64,000 bases of DNA from Bacillus sp. KH172YL63 (GTDB lineage Bacteria; Bacillota; Bacilli; Bacillales; Bacillaceae_B), in NCBI RefSeq assembly GCF_011398925.1, contig NZ_AP022842.1:3594001-3658000 (forward strand). The letters are read 5' to 3'. Below, piece by piece: positions 26,289 to 34,161 of this stretch (its first letter is position 1; the number at the start of each line of letters is the position of its first letter). The notes beneath the pieces are model-generated. The model saw only the letters and a list, made by a program, of their open reading frames with translations. It was not told the DNA's origin and ran no database searches. The position numbers and the translations under genes were made by a program.

Positions 26289-26570
26289 ATGGATTTCCCG
26301 ACGATCCACACAAACTTCTGGGATGCTGTGATGGCGATCCCCATCATCATGGCAGTCACTCAGCTGATCAAGCTCTTCTTCAAGCCGCCTGCCTTTCTCA
26401 TCCCGAATATCGCGGTCACTCTCGGGCTCCTCATCTCTATTTTCATCAGCCATAAAGGACATCTTCCGACCGGGGTTTTCATGGGCTTTTTTTACGGATA
26501 TGCCGCAATAGGAAACTACGCTTCGTTAAAAACAACCCTGTTAACGCTCAGGGGGGAGAAAAAACAGTAG
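26289..26570 (+). CDS. Small membrane protein of unknown function
   Basis: A 93-residue protein with three hydrophobic segments (AVMAIPIIMAVTQLIKLFF, LIPNIAVTLGLLISIFI, GVFMGFFYGYAAIGNYAS) and a short charged C-terminus. The ATG follows TTGGAGGTGCTTT, a strong ribosome site. The size and topology recall holin-like or small stress membrane proteins, but no family motif is recognisable. The ~180 bases before it contain an imperfect hairpin (CCGGAATTC ... GAATTTCGG, 26134-26159) that may end the preceding gene. Confidence 0.6.
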   Translation: MDFPTIHTNFWDAVMAIPIIMAVTQLIKLFFKPPAFLIPNIAVTLGLLISIFISHKGHLPTGVFMGFFYGYAAIGNYASLKTTLLTLRGEKKQ

Positions 26571-26591
26571 TGAAGTAACTTAGTAAAAAAA

Positions 26592-26635
26592 CGAACAAGC
26601 GTTCTTGTTTTTAGCATGACTTTTGTTTTATAATA
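26592..26635 (+). promoter_or_regulatory. Sigma-A-like promoter overlapped by a LexA-like box (or weak terminator)
   Basis: CGAACAAGCGTTCT (26592-26605) matches the Bacillus LexA/DinR consensus CGAACRNRYGTTYC at all but the last base. It overlaps the -35 of TTGTTT (26605-26610), 18 bases, TATAAT (26629-26634). The same bases also form AACAAG-CGTT-CTTGTT plus TTTTT, so a weak terminator of the preceding gene is an alternative reading. Confidence 0.45.
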
Positions 26636-26673
26636 AAAGAGTACTTAAATACAAGCGAATTGGAGTGGAAATG

Positions 26674-27084
26674 ATGAAGCATCAAGCTACACCTTATTTT
26701 AGTTTCAATGGTCAGGCAAAAGAAGCATTGGCGTATTACAAAGATGTGTTTGACGGGGAGATCCTCAGCGTCATGACTTTCGGAGAAGCCGATTTCCCCA
26801 GTCCACCTGAAATGTCAGAACATATCATGCATGCCCAGTTTAAAAAAGGAGAGCTGTTCTTCATGATGTCAGACAGTTTCCCCGGTCAGGAAACGACGGC
26901 AGGAAATCACATTTCACTCGTACTGGAGCTTGAAAGCGAAGAAGAAATCCAGCATTATTACCGCCGTTTAACCGAAAAAGGGACGGTTGTGATGGAACTG
27001 CAAGACACGTTCTGGGGCGCTGTTTATGCAAAGGTGAAAGACCCATACGGCATTCATTGGGACTTGAACTATACGAAGAAATAA
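26674..27084 (+). CDS. VOC-family (PhnB/glyoxalase-like) protein
   Basis: A 136-residue beta-alpha-beta-beta-beta protein: TPYFSFNGQAKEALAYYKDVFDGE at the start, HIMHAQFKKGELFFMMSDSFPG in the middle, and WGAVYAKVKDPYGIHWDLNY at the end. These are the hallmarks of the PhnB-like branch of the vicinal-oxygen-chelate superfamily (N-terminal Y-x-x-F, C-terminal D-P-x-G-x-x-W). Substrate and metal dependence are unknown. GGAG at 26662 favours ATG 26674 over the adjacent ATG 26671. Monocistronic with a long terminator hairpin. A LexA-like box lies in its promoter. Confidence 0.85.
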   Translation: MKHQATPYFSFNGQAKEALAYYKDVFDGEILSVMTFGEADFPSPPEMSEHIMHAQFKKGELFFMMSDSFPGQETTAGNHISLVLELESEEEIQHYYRRLTEKGTVVMELQDTFWGAVYAKVKDPYGIHWDLNYTKK

Positions 27085-27150
27085 CATCTGTGGGCGCTGT
27101 ACATAACTCACCACCCGCTGAACAAGCATTGTACGCTGTTTGAACCAATC

Positions 27151-27204
27151 AATCCGGACGCATTCGATTTCCAACCATACAGATCGAATCATCGTCCGGA
27201 TTTT
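27151..27204 (+). terminator. Long two-part hairpin terminator
   Basis: Outer stem AATCCGGACG / CGTCCGGATT and inner stem ATTCGAT / ATCGAAT, followed by TTCCTTTCCTTT. Confidence 0.75.
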
Positions 27205-27310
27205 CCTTTCCTTTGAAATCATCTGTTTCAGTTACTTTCATCCCCCTCTCTCCCCTTGATATTTTTGTCCCGAATGAGGTTTTAACCCCCGCTATTTTAG
27301 GGAATGGAAT

Positions 27311-27327
27311 ATGAACATTATGTTCAT
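27311..27327. promoter_or_regulatory. 17-bp palindrome upstream of the FAD oxidoreductase gene
   Basis: ATGAACATTATGTTCAT, a perfect dyad around its central base, 27 bases before the ATG at 27354. It is well placed for an operator. The half-site spacing (GAAC-5-GTTC) differs from the LexA consensus. Confidence 0.45.
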
Positions 27328-27353
27328 TTACCTTAATCATTGGAGGCTCTCTT

Positions 27354-28538
27354 ATGGAATTACACAACGGCAGTTTGTTCTGGCCAACTACATTAAACAA
27401 CGAACGGTTTGAAAATCATTACGATGTCGCCATCATCGGAGGCGGGATGTCAGGCATTTTATGTGCCTATGTCCTGACAGAAGCCGGATTGAAAGTGGCT
27501 GTCATTGAAAAGAGAAAGATCGCCGCCGGCAGCTCTTCTGCGAACACAGGACTGCTCCAATTTTCGAACGATATCATGCTCCATGAGCTGATCGATCAAA
27601 TCGGTGAAGAGAAAGCAGTGCGATTTTATAAGCTTTGTCTGGAGGCTGTGGAAAACCTGGAGCAAGTGGCGATGAAGTGCACATTGTCACCTGAATTCTC
27701 AAGGAGGAAAAGCATCTATTACGCCAGTACCCCACGTCACGTCCCGAAACTGAAAAAAGAATATAAAACGTTGAAGGCTCACGGGTTTCCTGTTGAGTAC
27801 TGGACGAGAAAAGACATAAAGGAACGCCTGCCGTTCTCAAAGTCCGGCGCCCTGATCACCCACGGAGACGCCGAGGTGAATCCATACCGGTTCGTAAAGG
27901 GGATATTTGATTATTTACAGGAAGAAAATAAGACGACGTTCTTCGAAAATCTTGAGGCCGTAGAGATTGAAGAATGTCCTGATTCGGTAAATATCCATAC
28001 GCCTGAAGGAATCATCCATGCATCTCAGATCGTACATGCAACCGGCTATGAAACACCGCCGATCGGGAAGAAGATCGGGACCGAAATCAACCGTTCATAC
28101 GCAATCGCCACCAAGCCGATCGACGACTTGTCTCAATGGGATGAACGGGCACTCATATGGGAAACCAAGCGACCTTATCTTTATATGCGCACAACCGCAG
28201 ACAACCGGATCATTGCAGGCGGCCTCGATGAGGATCACCATGAAGCCCCTCAAAGTAAAAAGAAAATAAAAAAACGTGGGAAGCGGATCGAAAAAGCTAT
28301 TCAAAAGCTCTTCCCCGACCTGGACATCAAAATGGACTACGCCTGGGGGGCAAGCTTCGGGGAATCGGTGGATAACCTTCCCTTCATCGGCAAGCATCCG
28401 GAAAAAGAGAATATCTATTACCTGCTGGGCTATGGAGGTAACGGAACCGTCTACAGCATGCTCGGTTCCCAAATACTCCGCGACCTCATCTTGAAACGAC
28501 CAAATCCGGATGCAGAGATTGTAAAGTTAGACAGGTGA
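27354..28538 (+). CDS. FAD-dependent oxidoreductase (DAO family)
   Basis: A 394-residue flavoprotein. The dinucleotide-binding fold is at residues 25-55 (VAIIGGGMSGILCAYVLTEAGLKVAVIEK). SSSANTGLLQFSNDIMLHEL typifies the D-amino-acid oxidase / gamma-glutamylputrescine oxidase branch, QIVHATGYETP lies in the middle, and the second FAD contact is WGASFGESVDNLPFIGKHP ... LLGYGGNGTVYS. It oxidises an amine or amino acid with FAD; the substrate is unknown. GGAGGCTCTCTT precedes the ATG. Single gene, ending at a shared hairpin. Confidence 0.88.
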   Translation: MELHNGSLFWPTTLNNERFENHYDVAIIGGGMSGILCAYVLTEAGLKVAVIEKRKIAAGSSSANTGLLQFSNDIMLHELIDQIGEEKAVRFYKLCLEAVENLEQVAMKCTLSPEFSRRKSIYYASTPRHVPKLKKEYKTLKAHGFPVEYWTRKDIKERLPFSKSGALITHGDAEVNPYRFVKGIFDYLQEENKTTFFENLEAVEIEECPDSVNIHTPEGIIHASQIVHATGYETPPIGKKIGTEINRSYAIATKPIDDLSQWDERALIWETKRPYLYMRTTADNRIIAGGLDEDHHEAPQSKKKIKKRGKRIEKAIQKLFPDLDIKMDYAWGASFGESVDNLPFIGKHPEKENIYYLLGYGGNGTVYSMLGSQILRDLILKRPNPDAEIVKLDR

Positions 28539-28572
28539 AAATAGAGGTTGGGACAAAAGGATCCCCGCCAAT

Positions 28573-28741
28573 AAAAAATCCGAACGAAGATTTATCAACA
28601 TCTACTTCGTTCGGATTTTTTGACGAAAACCCACCGCCGCCCGAGGAAAGCGAAGCCTTGTACGGAAATCAACAGCGGGACAAAATGAGGTGCATTTTAT
28701 AGTAGTTCTTCGTATTTTTTAGAGGGAAGGCATCGTTATGA
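28573..28741 (-). repeat. Dispersed intergenic element, copy B (ends in terminator hairpin)
   Basis: On the minus strand it reads CATAACGATGCC, GAACT, AAATGCA, CTG-TGATTTCCGTAC, GGCTT. It ends in AAAAAATCCGAACGAAG / CTTCGTTCGGATTTTTT (28573-28621), the same block order as copy A at 13139-13294. It starts inside the stop region of the Crp/Fnr gene and its hairpin ends both converging transcripts. A GGTTGGGACAAAA motif sits just outside at about 28548-28560, with a related GGGACAAAA inside. Confidence 0.8.
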
Positions 28742-29368
28742 ACCAGCCTCTAATAACATATGATAATGCTTATCGATTTTTTTGAGGGTTCCTTCTGTGA
28801 TCAGTTCTTTCGTAAGTGAGGTGACCGTTTCCCGGGTCGATCCGATGAAGCTTGCGATGTCTTGGTGGGTAAGGGGGACATGGATTTTGATCAGCTTTCC
28901 TTCACTTTCTCCAAAGCTTTTCATCAAAAAAGACATGAGGTGGAGGATTCTTTCTTTCACAGGCACGTACATGATCCGCTCGAGGAACATGTTTCTCTCC
29001 TTCATATGCCTGTGGAGAACCAAATAAAGTTCAGTGAGCACCGCTGGATGGGTGACATGCAAGCTGTCGACCTGTTTTTGTGAGAGGACGCGCACGTTAG
29101 TCGGTTCGATCGCCTGCGCAAACACCCCTTCATCATCAAGGCTGAAGCGTTCAATATTACTGAAGAAGTCTCCTTCCCCAAGGACAGCAAGGATGGTGCT
29201 CCGGCCGTCATCACTGTTTTTAAAAAGCTTGATTTTCCCGGATTCGATCATATAAAGATTCTTCCCGAAAGAATATGGTTGAAAGATGATATCCTTCTTC
29301 CCGTATGTCATGAGTTTCGCCGGCAGTTCTTCGACTGCGGAAACCTGATATTGGGTTGCTGAATTCAT
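28736..29368 (-). CDS. Crp/Fnr-family transcriptional regulator
   Basis: A 210-residue regulator. The N-terminal cyclic-nucleotide-binding-like barrel includes [47 protein letters not shown] long dimer helix follows, then a C-terminal winged helix-turn-helix ([33 protein letters not shown]). No N-terminal or central cysteine cluster is present, so it is not an Fe-S FNR, and the effector is unknown. The ATG overlaps the msrAB stop as ATGA, making it the last gene of the DM13 - two-component - MsrAB operon. Confidence 0.9.
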   Translation of the reverse strand: MNSATQYQVSAVEELPAKLMTYGKKDIIFQPYSFGKNLYMIESGKIKLFKNSDDGRSTILAVLGEGDFFSNIERFSLDDEGVFAQAIEPTNVRVLSQKQVDSLHVTHPAVLTELYLVLHRHMKERNMFLERIMYVPVKERILHLMSFLMKSFGESEGKLIKIHVPLTHQDIASFIGSTRETVTSLTKELITEGTLKKIDKHYHMLLEAGS

Positions 29369-30507
29369 GAAGCTCCCTCCCCATCACTTTCAAACTGATC
29401 CAGAAACTTGCCATACCCCTCTTCTTCGAGCTTATCTTTCGGTACGAAACGAAGGGCTGCAGAGTTCATGCAATAGCGTAAGCCGGTTGGCTTCGGCCCG
29501 TCCTTGAACACATGACCGAGATGGGAGTCTGCGTGCCTGCTCCTCACTTCCGTCCGCACCATGAACAAGCCTCGATCTTCCAGTTCTACAATATTCTCTT
29601 CCACAAGCGGCTTTGTGAAACTCGGCCATCCTGTTCCACTTTTGTATTTATCCTTCGAGCTGAACAGCGGTTCCCCTGACACAACATCCACATAAATACC
29701 TTCATCTTTATTATCCCAGTACGCGTTGTTAAAAGCTTCCTCCGTACCATCTTCCTGTGTGACCTTGTATTGGATGTCTGTCAGCTTTTCTTTTAACTCC
29801 TCATCCGTAAAGGTTGGATAGAGGGAATTGGTTTCAAGCTTGATATGCCGATCCTCTCCCCAGGCTTCATCGAGAAAGTCATCCCTGCCTGAGTTGTTTC
29901 GATAAAACTTGTAACTCAATTTATTTTTTTTGTAATAATCCTGGTGATAATCTTCTGCTTTGTAAAACGTTTTAGCCGGTTTGATTTCCGTCACGATTTC
30001 TTCATCAAAGCGGCCTGAGTCCGCTAGTTCCTGTTTGGACGCCTCGGCAAGCTTCTTCTGCTGTTCGTCATGATAGAAGATCCCGCTCACATACTGTGGA
30101 CCCCGGTCGACAAATTGTCCGCCTGCATCGGTCGGGTCGATTTGTCTCCAAAACACTTGCAATAACTGCTCATAAGTGATCACTTCGGGGTTGTATTCCA
30201 CCTGGACAGCTTCCACGTGTCCCGTCTGTTTCGAAGATACTTCATCATAAGTCGGATTTTTTTCATCCCCGCCTGTGTAGCCTGATACGACCGCATATAC
30301 TCCGTCCAGTTTTTCAAACGGTGGCTCCATGCACCAGAAGCAGCCTCCTGCAAACGTGGCGACGGCATGTTCTTCATCGAGCATATCCGTGTTCACCGCT
30401 TCGCTCCCCAATGACTTCTGGGTCAGGCTTGCATATAACTTCGGTCCGAAAAAAGCGGCAAGACCCACGATAAATAAAAGTCCGATACCGATCATCACTT
30501 TTTTCAT
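29365..30507 (-). CDS. msrAB: Membrane-anchored fused methionine sulfoxide reductase MsrA-MsrB
   Basis: A 380-residue fusion. Residues 1-25 are a signal anchor ([17 protein letters not shown]). The MsrA domain (about 48-205) has the catalytic GCFWC (Cys56, Cys59) and YTGG. The MsrB domain (about 235-365) has SGTGWPSF and the nucleophile Cys346 in RYCMNSAAL. The zinc CxxC pairs of some MsrBs are absent. It reduces both S and R methionine sulfoxide in proteins outside the membrane. The electron donor would have to be an extracytoplasmic thiol carrier, which is not encoded here. It overlaps both neighbours by ATGA junctions, so it is coupled to a histidine kinase and a Crp/Fnr regulator. Confidence 0.94.
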   Translation of the reverse strand: MKKVMIGIGLLFIVGLAAFFGPKLYASLTQKSLGSEAVNTDMLDEEHAVATFAGGCFWCMEPPFEKLDGVYAVVSGYTGGDEKNPTYDEVSSKQTGHVEAVQVEYNPEVITYEQLLQVFWRQIDPTDAGGQFVDRGPQYVSGIFYHDEQQKKLAEASKQELADSGRFDEEIVTEIKPAKTFYKAEDYHQDYYKKNKLSYKFYRNNSGRDDFLDEAWGEDRHIKLETNSLYPTFTDEELKEKLTDIQYKVTQEDGTEEAFNNAYWDNKDEGIYVDVVSGEPLFSSKDKYKSGTGWPSFTKPLVEENIVELEDRGLFMVRTEVRSRHADSHLGHVFKDGPKPTGLRYCMNSAALRFVPKDKLEEEGYGKFLDQFESDGEGAS

Positions 30508-31556
30508 CCTCTCTCCTCCTTGTTGTTCTCTAAAGGCAGTCGAAACCAGAAGGTGCTTCCAGTCTTGCCGTCACTTTCCACACCGATTTCCCCGCCGTGA
30601 AGCTGTATGATTTCCTTACTTATGGAGAGTCCGAGTCCGGATCCTCCACCTGCTTTGTTCCGTGATTTTTCAACACGGTAGAATCGTTCAAAGATTGAAT
30701 CCTGCTCGTCAAGATGGATGCCCTTTCCATGATCCGTCACAGAAAACTCCATTGCCCCCTCCCTTTTCACTGCAGAGATGACAAGGTTCGTACCGTCCGG
30801 TGAGAAGGATAGGGCATTTTGAATCAGATTTGTCATCACTCTTTTGACTTGTACCGGCATGAGGGGGACATGGGGAAGTGTTTCATCGTATTCCACATGT
30901 ACCTCCATCTCTTTTTCTTCGAAACTCCGCTCGAATTGCTGCATCGTTTCAACGAGAAGCTGATCCATCGGGGTGAATTCAGGGTTCCATGGGAGCTTTC
31001 GATTTTCAAGCTGGGAGAACGCCAACACCTCTTCAATCAGGTCACTTAATTTTTCCGTTTCCGTCAGTATCGTTTCATAATACCGTTTCCGTGTTTCCCG
31101 GTCTTCGATGATTTCATCATTCAAAGCCGCCACGAACGAATGAATCGACGATAAAGGGGTCCTCAAATCATGGGATACATTCGCAATCAGTTCACTTTTG
31201 AACTTTTCCGACTCCTTTAATTCCTCGAACATCCCCTCGATCCTGGAGGACATATGATTGAAATTGGCAGCCAGCTCCTTAATTTCCTTAGGTCCTGCCT
31301 CTGTCACCTTCACATCGAAATCACCGCCAGCCATCCTTTCCGCTTCCTTGCTCATCTGCTTCACAGAGGTCAGCAGCGGGGAAGTGATCATCAAATTAAC
31401 GGCGAAGGACAGGATCCCCGCCCCCATCGTGATCAGCGAAAGGAGGATGATGATATCTGTTGAAAGGAACATCTGCACATAAGAAATGGTCAGAAAGACG
31501 AGAATCACGACAAGCGAGATGGTATTGGCCAAGATGAGCAGTGTCCTAATCTTCAT
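30504..31556 (-). CDS. Sensor histidine kinase, intramembrane-sensing type
   Basis: A 350-residue kinase. Two membrane helices ([20 protein letters not shown] and [17 protein letters not shown]) are separated by only a few residues, so there is almost no extracellular sensor. HAMP, HisKA ([17 protein letters not shown], phosphorylated His), then HATPase boxes ([37 protein letters not shown]) follow. Kinases of this build sense the membrane itself or a partner protein. I chose the ATG at 31556 because GAAGGG precedes it and it overlaps the response regulator stop by 11 bases. Confidence 0.92.
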   Translation of the reverse strand: MKIRTLLILANTISLVVILVFLTISYVQMFLSTDIIILLSLITMGAGILSFAVNLMITSPLLTSVKQMSKEAERMAGGDFDVKVTEAGPKEIKELAANFNHMSSRIEGMFEELKESEKFKSELIANVSHDLRTPLSSIHSFVAALNDEIIEDRETRKRYYETILTETEKLSDLIEEVLAFSQLENRKLPWNPEFTPMDQLLVETMQQFERSFEEKEMEVHVEYDETLPHVPLMPVQVKRVMTNLIQNALSFSPDGTNLVISAVKREGAMEFSVTDHGKGIHLDEQDSIFERFYRVEKSRNKAGGGSGLGLSISKEIIQLHGGEIGVESDGKTGSTFWFRLPLENNKEERG

Positions 31557-32253
31557 ATGATCGTTTCCCTTCGAATTTATATCCGATTCCCCAAACGGTC
31601 TTGATCCATCGAGGCTCGGATGGATCATCCTCGATCTTTTCCCTCAATCTCCGTATATGTACATTGATGGTATTGGCATCCCCTAAATATTCGTATCCCC
31701 ACAGTTTTTCAATCAGTTGGGATTTGGAGAATACCTGGGAAGGGTGTTGGGCAAGAAGGGATAACAGCTCAAACTCTTTCACCGTCATGTCCACGTCCTT
31801 GCCGCCTGCGGTCACCTTCCGCTTGGACCGGTCGATCATAAGACCCTGCCATGAAAGGACCTCTTCTTCCTCGGCTTTTGCCGGGGAAGAATAAGTCCTT
31901 CGCAGCACATTTTTCACTCGCAGCAGCAACTCACGGGGGCTGAACGGTTTCGTGACATAATCATCCGCTCCTATCGTGAGCCCGTAAATCCGGTCCTTCT
32001 CCTGTCCAAGTGCCGTCAGCATGATGATGGGCGTATCATGATTTTCCCGTATCTTTTCAGCCACCTGCCATCCATCGATTTCAGGCATCATGATATCGAG
32101 TACCACAATGTCCGGACGAAAGGCTTCATAAAGCTCGATCGCTTCTCTCCCATTGGAGGCGGTACTCACTTCATAGCCTTCCCGCACCAGATACCGGGAA
32201 CATACATCTACAATATTTTCTTCATCATCTACCAACAGCACTTTGTTTGCCAT
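31546..32253 (-). CDS. OmpR-family response regulator
   Basis: A 235-residue regulator: receiver domain with acidic pocket VDDEEN, phosphoacceptor Asp53 (VVLDIMMPEIDGW), Thr at MLTALG and Lys at VTKPFSPREL. A winged helix of OmpR type follows (DVDMTVKEFELLSLLAQHPSQVFSKSQLIEKLWG, NTINVHIRRLREKIE). Cognate of the adjacent kinase. A direct repeat of AATTCTTAA with 11-base period upstream of the operon is the likely binding site, giving autoregulation. It follows the DM13 gene by 12 bases. Confidence 0.93.
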   Translation of the reverse strand: MANKVLLVDDEENIVDVCSRYLVREGYEVSTASNGREAIELYEAFRPDIVVLDIMMPEIDGWQVAEKIRENHDTPIIMLTALGQEKDRIYGLTIGADDYVTKPFSPRELLLRVKNVLRRTYSSPAKAEEEEVLSWQGLMIDRSKRKVTAGGKDVDMTVKEFELLSLLAQHPSQVFSKSQLIEKLWGYEYLGDANTINVHIRRLREKIEDDPSEPRWIKTVWGIGYKFEGKRSYED

Positions 32254-32265
32254 GTGAACGCTCCT

Positions 32266-32862
32266 TTACATCTCTGAACCTAATTTGGCCCTTCCAAAAT
32301 CTTCGTTGAATTTCTTACACCATATCACGATTTCCATCCCGGCAGCAGCAGAGGCACCTTCAGGAATTTCATAGCTTTGACTGCCCATGTTTTGTTTTAA
32401 TTTTCCAAGGGACACGCCGTCTTTAGTATCTTGTCCTTCCTTCACTAAGTAAACGTAAAGATCAGGTCCATCTGTCACTTCAAAATCTTCCAACTGGACA
32501 TTCTGTGCCGACACCATCACTTTTCCTTTTGCTTCATGATCAGCATCCGCTCCTTTGAATGTACCATTTAAAGCTTCTGCTTCCATTGTATCCTTTGTCA
32601 TGTCATCTGACGAAGATGAATCGGCTCCTTCCATCATATCGTGTTCTTTCATAGAATCGTCCATCTTCCCATCGTCTTCTTTCATGCCGTCACTGCTTTC
32701 TTCCATGGAATCTTCCATCATAGCATCTTCCCCGTCCATGTCTCCATGATCGGACATCACAGACTCATCATGGCCCATTTCATCCATGAATAACGGGGAA
32801 ACAAGCCACCATCCCATGCCTAATACACCTACTGCAAGTAAACCCAACAACCATTTTTTCAT
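32266..32862 (-). CDS. DM13-domain membrane-anchored protein with Met/Asp-rich linker
   Basis: A 198-residue protein: N-terminal anchor (KKWLLGLLAVGVLGMGWWLV), then a striking acidic, methionine-rich linker at about residues 26-95 with 14 Met among Asp/Glu/Ser. A C-terminal DM13 domain follows (LNGTFKGADADHEAKGKVMV, DLYVYLVKEG, GMEIVIWCKKFNEDFGRAKL) with the conserved Cys182. DM13 domains are proposed to act in redox or electron transfer, and Met-rich acidic linkers often bind copper or scavenge oxidants. First gene of an operon encoding a two-component system and MsrAB, so the linker may be the sacrificial methionine pool that MsrAB repairs. That last point is inference. Confidence 0.85.
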   Translation of the reverse strand: MKKWLLGLLAVGVLGMGWWLVSPLFMDEMGHDESVMSDHGDMDGEDAMMEDSMEESSDGMKEDDGKMDDSMKEHDMMEGADSSSSDDMTKDTMEAEALNGTFKGADADHEAKGKVMVSAQNVQLEDFEVTDGPDLYVYLVKEGQDTKDGVSLGKLKQNMGSQSYEIPEGASAAAGMEIVIWCKKFNEDFGRAKLGSEM

Positions 32863-32895
32863 AATCTTTATTCCTCCTTTATAGCGATTAACGTC

Positions 32896-32949
32896 AGTAT
32901 AAAAAACAAACCTTATCGATTCATAACGGAATTCTTAATTAATTCTTAA
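32896..32949 (-). promoter_or_regulatory. Promoter and probable response-regulator site of the DM13-msrAB operon
   Basis: Minus strand: -10 TATACT (32901-32896), 17 bases, and a poor -35 ATGAAT. Just upstream is the direct repeat AATTCTTAA at 32930-32938 and 32941-32949 (11-base period). OmpR-family regulators bind such repeats next to weak -35 boxes to activate transcription. Confidence 0.6.
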
Positions 32950-33026
32950 ATGTAGATGGCATTCATCTTGGACAGCTTCCTCTCAATCTGAGATAGTAAA
33001 GGAAATTGTACAAAAAGGAGTATCCC

Positions 33027-34103
33027 ATGATCATTTCTCTGTTTATCCTGCTTATCATCGTTGTCACAGGCTGGATTGTCATCCGCCCCCCACTTGGAAA
33101 GAAAGCTTCCAGGGAAAGGGTTCATTTGTCTCCCCGGCAGTCAGAAGGGGTGTTTCAAAACGAGCTTCCCACTTCCATGGATACAAGCTTTTCGGGCACC
33201 GTTTCCATGGTCCGGGACCTGATTAAGAGAGATCCGGGCAGAAAGCCGCCTGGCGATCTGCCGAGAGTGGATTTCCCATCCCTCCGCCACCCCCATCCTG
33301 TCCCGAATGTGACCTGGTTCGGCCATTCAGCATCTATGATTGAATTGGAAGATAAAAGGCTGTTGCTTGATCCCATGTTCGGTCCTTCCCCTTCGCCGCT
33401 TCCATGGTTAGGCGGAAAGCGTTACAGCAAAGAGCTTCCGTTCAGCATGGATGATCTGCCTGATATTGATGCCGTAATTTTTTCACATGACCATTATGAT
33501 CATCTTGACTACTCTACGATCCAGAAACTCCGGGGGAAGGTACAGCAATTTTTCGTCCCGATCGGAGTCGGCAGCCATCTGGAACATTGGGGCATCGATC
33601 GGGGGCATATCACGGAACTTGACTGGTGGGATGAGCTTGAATGGAGCGGTCTTACTTTGGTTTGTACCCCTGCCAGGCATTTTTCCGGCAGGAGCCTGAA
33701 TGACCGCAATGCTTCTTTATGGTGTTCGTGGTGCATCATCGGTCCTTCCACTTCCATTTTCTTTAGCGGGGACAGCGGGTATGGCCCCCATTTCGAAAAA
33801 ATCGGCCGTAAGTACGGTCCCTTTGATCTGACCATGATGGAGTGCGGTCAATATGACCCACGGTGGGCCCCGATTCATATGACCCCTGAAGAAACGGTCC
33901 AGGCCCACCGGGACGTACAGGGCAAGTGGCTCCTCCCGATACATTGGGGTGCATTCACATTATCCTTCCATGCCTGGACAGACCCGGTCGAGCGGGTGAC
34001 GAAAAAGGCGGAGGAAATCGGAGTCCCTGTGGCAACGCCTCGTATCGGGGAAACCTTTCTATTGAAGGAAGGCTCCCTCCCTGATTCAAAATGGTGGAGA
34101 TGA
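33027..34103 (+). CDS. Metallo-beta-lactamase-fold hydrolase, NAPE-PLD-like, N-terminal membrane anchor
   Basis: A 358-residue protein with an N-terminal helix (IISLFILLIIVVTGWIVI) and then a metallo-beta-lactamase fold: WFGHSASMIELEDKRLLLDP, metal motif FSHDHYDHLDY (HxHxDH as H-D-H-Y-D-H), TPARHFSGR, FFSGDSGYG and LPIHWGAFTLS. The order and the TPARHFSGR phrase match NAPE-phospholipase-D-like and UlaG-like hydrolases, which cleave phosphodiester or lactone bonds. The substrate is unknown. AAGGAGTATCCC precedes the ATG at 33027; the frame extends a few codons upstream without a site. Confidence 0.88.
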   Translation: MIISLFILLIIVVTGWIVIRPPLGKKASRERVHLSPRQSEGVFQNELPTSMDTSFSGTVSMVRDLIKRDPGRKPPGDLPRVDFPSLRHPHPVPNVTWFGHSASMIELEDKRLLLDPMFGPSPSPLPWLGGKRYSKELPFSMDDLPDIDAVIFSHDHYDHLDYSTIQKLRGKVQQFFVPIGVGSHLEHWGIDRGHITELDWWDELEWSGLTLVCTPARHFSGRSLNDRNASLWCSWCIIGPSTSIFFSGDSGYGPHFEKIGRKYGPFDLTMMECGQYDPRWAPIHMTPEETVQAHRDVQGKWLLPIHWGAFTLSFHAWTDPVERVTKKAEEIGVPVATPRIGETFLLKEGSLPDSKWWR

Positions 34104-34109
34104 ACATAC

Positions 34110-34156
34110 AATCGCCTAGTTGTATACAATATCTAAGACCATCAAAGTAGGCGATT
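34110..34156 (+). promoter_or_regulatory. Inverted repeat that could mask the next gene's ribosome site
   Basis: AATCGCCTA (34110-34118) pairs perfectly with TAGGCGATT (34148-34156). The second arm contains the only Shine-Dalgarno-like bases (TAGGCG) in front of the ATG at 34162, so folding would hide it. Confidence 0.45.
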
Positions 34157-34161
34157 ATACT

